Shown: piece by piece, positions 9,216 through 10,548 of the stretch
How positions within the stretch are numbered: position 1 is the first letter of the stretch
Layout: each line of letters begins with the position of its first letter
Origin: Candidatus Pygmaiobacter gallistercoris
GTDB taxonomy: Bacteria; Bacillota; Clostridia; Oscillospirales; Ruminococcaceae
NCBI GenBank assembly: GCA_019113125.1
Contig: DXIA01000093.1
Location: forward strand, 1 to 10,548
DNA: 10,548 nt
Direction of reading: 5' to 3'
The notes under the pieces: model-generated
Database searches by the model: none
Told to the model about the DNA's origin: nothing
Seen by the model: only the letters and a program-made list of their open reading frames with translations
Position numbers and translations under genes: made by a program

Positions 9216-9363
9216 GCGGCGGATTTCAGGATTTTGTGCCGAAAAACAGCGGGCGGGCAGGGCCGCGTTTTCGGCCCTGCGGGCCCGGCGGGAAGGGGCG
9301 GGCGATTTGAACCCGCCGCGCCGCAGCGCCGGGGCAAGGGGCAGGGACCGGCCGGCGGGCAGA

Positions 9364-9401
9364 ACAAAGCAGGAAATTTCCGCGGAAATTCCCTGCTCTG
9401 T
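9364..9401 (-). terminator. Imperfect long palindrome after the DUF4830-like gene (probable terminator)
   Basis: The two halves (9364-9382 and 9383-9401) pair over 19 positions with two mismatches. The centre AATTTCCG/CGGAAATT is perfect and has no spacer, so the folded RNA would open a few central pairs as a loop. It begins 16 bases beyond the - strand stop at 9417. The following - strand bases TTTGTTCT are only modestly T-rich, so termination strength is uncertain. A DNA-binding site is the alternative reading. Confidence 0.55.
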
Positions 9402-9416
9402 GTCGGATGCAGCCGC

Positions 9417-10013
9417 TCACTCGGTCGGCAGTGCGCCGGGCTGCCGGGCGGCCTGTTCGAGTTCGGCGACGGTGGCGGAGATCTGCTCGCCGTCCATCTG
9501 GACCTCACCCGCCGTCGCGGCGGACTGCGCGCCGTCGGTCGCGGGTGGGAGCAGCGGCTGGACGTCGCCGCTCGGACGGCTGATCAGATAGGCGCCGATC
9601 AGCTTTTCCTTGTAGACCAGCAGGATGGCGCTGACCGTCTGCTCCTCATCCGAACGGTTGGTCGCGATGAAGTCCCACTTCTCGACCGTTTTGTTCTTGT
9701 AGCCCGAGAGATCGAGCCCGCCCTGAAGGATCACCTCGTTGAAGGCGGCAAAATCATCGTCCCATTTTTTGGGGATCTTTACCTTATCCACCTTTGCGCT
9801 GGAAAGGTCCGCCTCAATTCCCATCGAGGTGAGGTAGGTCAGCATATCGTTGGTGGAGTCGAGCTCCACCTTTTGGGCGGTGTTGAGCCCCGCCGCCTGT
9901 GTGCCGCCGATGGCGCTGCCGACCGCGGCGGCACACAGCGCCAGCACCGCTGTGCAGCCGATCGCCACGGCGGCCTTTTTCAGTCCCCGCTTGTTCATTG
10001 TGAATACAAACAT
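9417..10013 (-). CDS. Small membrane-anchored DUF4830-like protein
   Basis: The protein has 198 residues when started at the ATG of 10013-10011, which has GGGGAGG (10026-10020) 6 bases upstream. An upstream extension to 10070 would begin inside a 22-bp palindrome and has no ribosome site. A basic N-terminus (NKRGLKK) is followed by one hydrophobic segment (about 13-36), probably a membrane anchor with the rest outside. The body contains a pattern I associate with DUF4830: a short helical part ending MGIEADLSSAKVDKVKIP, then DDDFAAFNEVILQGGLDLSGYKNKTVEKW, whose FNE-GLDLSGYK core is most telling, and a strand part LLVYKEKLIGAYLIS. The last 40 residues are Ala/Pro-rich and low in complexity. Such proteins are common in Clostridia and have no known function. 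It is divergent from glutamine synthetase, with no partner gene. Confidence 0.75.
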   Translation of the reverse strand: MFVFTMNKRGLKKAAVAIGCTAVLALCAAAVGSAIGGTQAAGLNTAQKVELDSTNDMLTYLTSMGIEADLSSAKVDKVKIPKKWDDDFAAFNEVILQGGLDLSGYKNKTVEKWDFIATNRSDEEQTVSAILLVYKEKLIGAYLISRPSGDVQPLLPPATDGAQSAATAGEVQMDGEQISATVAELEQAARQPGALPTE

Positions 10014-10019
10014 CTCCGA

Positions 10020-10026
10020 CCTCCCC
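10020..10026 (-). promoter_or_regulatory. Ribosome binding site fixing the DUF4830-like start
   Basis: GGGGAGG on the - strand lies 6 bases before the ATG at 10013. A second in-frame ATG at 9998, five codons later, has no comparable site at proper distance, so 10013 is preferred over both 9998 and the longer frame to 10070. Confidence 0.75.
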
Positions 10027-10051
10027 GGCAGTACGCTGCCAACTGTGCTTG

Positions 10052-10073
10052 GGTTTGCCGGCGCCGGCAAACC
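10052..10073. repeat. Perfect 22-bp palindrome in the divergent intergenic region
   Basis: GGTTTGCCGGC (10052-10062) is followed with no spacer by its exact reverse complement (10063-10073). It lies 39 bases upstream of the DUF4830-like start and 149 bases upstream of the glutamine synthetase start. It is not followed by a convincing T tract on either strand. A dimeric regulator's operator is a reasonable reading; a hairpin in the - strand leader is the alternative. Confidence 0.7.
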
Positions 10074-10143
10074 TTTGTAAAGATCTATGTGAAGAGCCGG
10101 CTTTTTAGCACACCGGCAGGGCCCGGGCGGTCAAATTTTTCTC

Positions 10144-10172
10144 TTGCCCCGGGTGCGGACACATGTTACAAT
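10144..10172 (+). promoter_or_regulatory. Extended -10 promoter of glutamine synthetase
   Basis: TTGCCC (10144-10149) and TACAAT (10167-10172) are 17 bases apart, with TGT directly before the -10 box (an extended -10 element). Transcription should begin near 10179, giving a 43-base leader. TGTTA (10164-10168) and TTACA (10174-10178) flank the -10 box as a partial dyad that recalls, but does not match, the GlnR/TnrA site. Confidence 0.65.
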
Positions 10173-10221
10173 ATTACACAATTGAGAAACGGCAGAACAG
10201 ACAAAGGCTGGAGGGGTAAAC

Positions 10222-10548
10222 TTGTCAAAATTTGACCTGAAAGAGCGGTTCGGAAGTCACCTGTTTGACGACCGGGTCATGCGCGCGCGGCTGCCCGAGG
10301 ACGTCTACCAGTGCCTGCGGGAGATCCGGGACGAGGGGCGGGAATGGGATCCCGCCGTCGCGGACGTCGTCGCCGAGGTGATGAAGAACTGGGCGATGGA
10401 GCTGGGCGCGACCCATTATGTGCACTGGTTCTCCCCGATGACCGGGGTCAACAGCGGCAAACACGAGGCCTTTATCGACGGGGTGGAGTACGGCCAGCCG
10501 CTGCTGAGCTTTTCGGGCAAGATGCTCTCCAAGGGCGAACCGGACGCC
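10222..10548 (+). CDS. glnN: Type III glutamine synthetase, N-terminal part (cut by window end)
   Basis: The window holds the first 109 residues of an enzyme that normally has about 700. It makes glutamine from glutamate, ammonia and ATP in the cytoplasm. The start is a TTG at 10222 with GGAGG (10210-10214) 7 bases upstream; no in-frame ATG is closer. Diagnostic type III features are FGSHLFDDRVMRARLP near residues 11-26, then KNWAMELGATHYVHWFSPMTG (about 61-81), NSGKHEAFI, and LSFSGKMLSKGEPDA at the end. This N-terminal family segment is absent from types I and II. The catalytic domain lies beyond the window. The gene is divergent from the DUF4830-like gene and has its own promoter. Symbol glnN is the usual name for type III; identification of the type is firm. 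Confidence 0.92.
   Translation, partial: MSKFDLKERFGSHLFDDRVMRARLPEDVYQCLREIRDEGREWDPAVADVVAEVMKNWAMELGATHYVHWFSPMTGVNSGKHEAFIDGVEYGQPLLSFSGKMLSKGEPDA

Larger units (their letters stand above)
9113..9416. other. Intergenic region with no gene seen
   Basis: These 304 bases separate two - strand genes. The right two-thirds is very GC-rich and can form several hairpins: GCAGGGCCG/CGGCCCTGC (9257-9265 with 9272-9280) and GGCGGG/CCCGCC (9297-9302 with 9312-9317). The left third holds the hydrolase promoter, its dyad and its ribosome binding site. I find no supportable short gene, tRNA or insertion sequence here. Confidence 0.6.

Noticed and set aside
7199..9310. 703-codon open frame on the + strand antisense to the hydrolase gene
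   Set aside because: It is a mirror of the high-GC coding frame. The product is Arg/Gly-rich without recognisable domains, while the opposite strand shows a signal peptide, SGNH motifs and LPQTG with a strong ribosome site.
9297..9317. tRNA T-arm-like sequence on the - strand (GGGTTCAAATC)
   Set aside because: The stem around it does not give a 5-bp T-stem with a 7-base loop, and no D arm, anticodon arm, acceptor pairing or CCA end can be laid out upstream and downstream.
9234..10235. 333-codon open frame on the + strand across the intergenic DNA and the DUF4830-like gene
   Set aside because: It has no ribosome site or family motif, crosses several hairpins and palindromes, and overlaps the true glutamine synthetase start in another frame.

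Overview
The window looks like chromosomal DNA from a high-GC, low-copy Gram-positive anaerobe, most likely a gut Clostridia member of the Oscillospiraceae/Ruminococcaceae type. The reasons are: strong GGAGG-like ribosome binding sites, sigma-A type promoters standing out as AT-rich islands in GC-rich DNA (about 60% G+C by eye), an LPxTG cell-wall-anchored protein, a pyruvate phosphate dikinase, a LarA-family nickel enzyme and a type III glutamine synthetase. The species cannot be fixed from the sequence alone.

Layout, left to right. (1) 8-2668, + strand: ppdK, complete or nearly so, with strong codon bias and a 16-bp terminator hairpin. (2) 2922-4267, +: a well-formed promoter and a LarA/DUF2088 racemase-family gene with all nickel-pincer ligand residues. 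(3) 4335-6879, +: a consensus promoter and a three-gene polar amino acid ABC importer (lipoprotein, permease, ATPase). A stem-loop lies between the lipoprotein and the permease, and the permease and ATPase genes overlap. (4) 6920-9215, - strand: a convergent gene for a large secreted, sortase-anchored SGNH/GDSL hydrolase, with its own terminator, promoter and a TetR-like dyad at the start point. (5) 9364-10013, -: a small membrane-anchored protein resembling DUF4830. (6) 10014-10221: a divergent intergenic region with a perfect 22-bp palindrome and an extended -10 promoter. (7) 10222 to the window end, +: the first 109 residues of type III glutamine synthetase, starting at TTG.

Functionally this is housekeeping carbon and nitrogen metabolism: PEP/pyruvate interconversion, 2-hydroxyacid racemisation, amino acid uptake and ammonia assimilation, plus two extracytoplasmic proteins. 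I see no transposase, phage gene, CRISPR array, tRNA or rRNA, and no gene cluster that suggests a wholly undescribed system. The points most worth a second look are regulatory (the 22-bp palindrome, the dyad at the hydrolase promoter, repeats at the importer promoter, a structured 3' region after ppdK) and the domain composition of the surface hydrolase.
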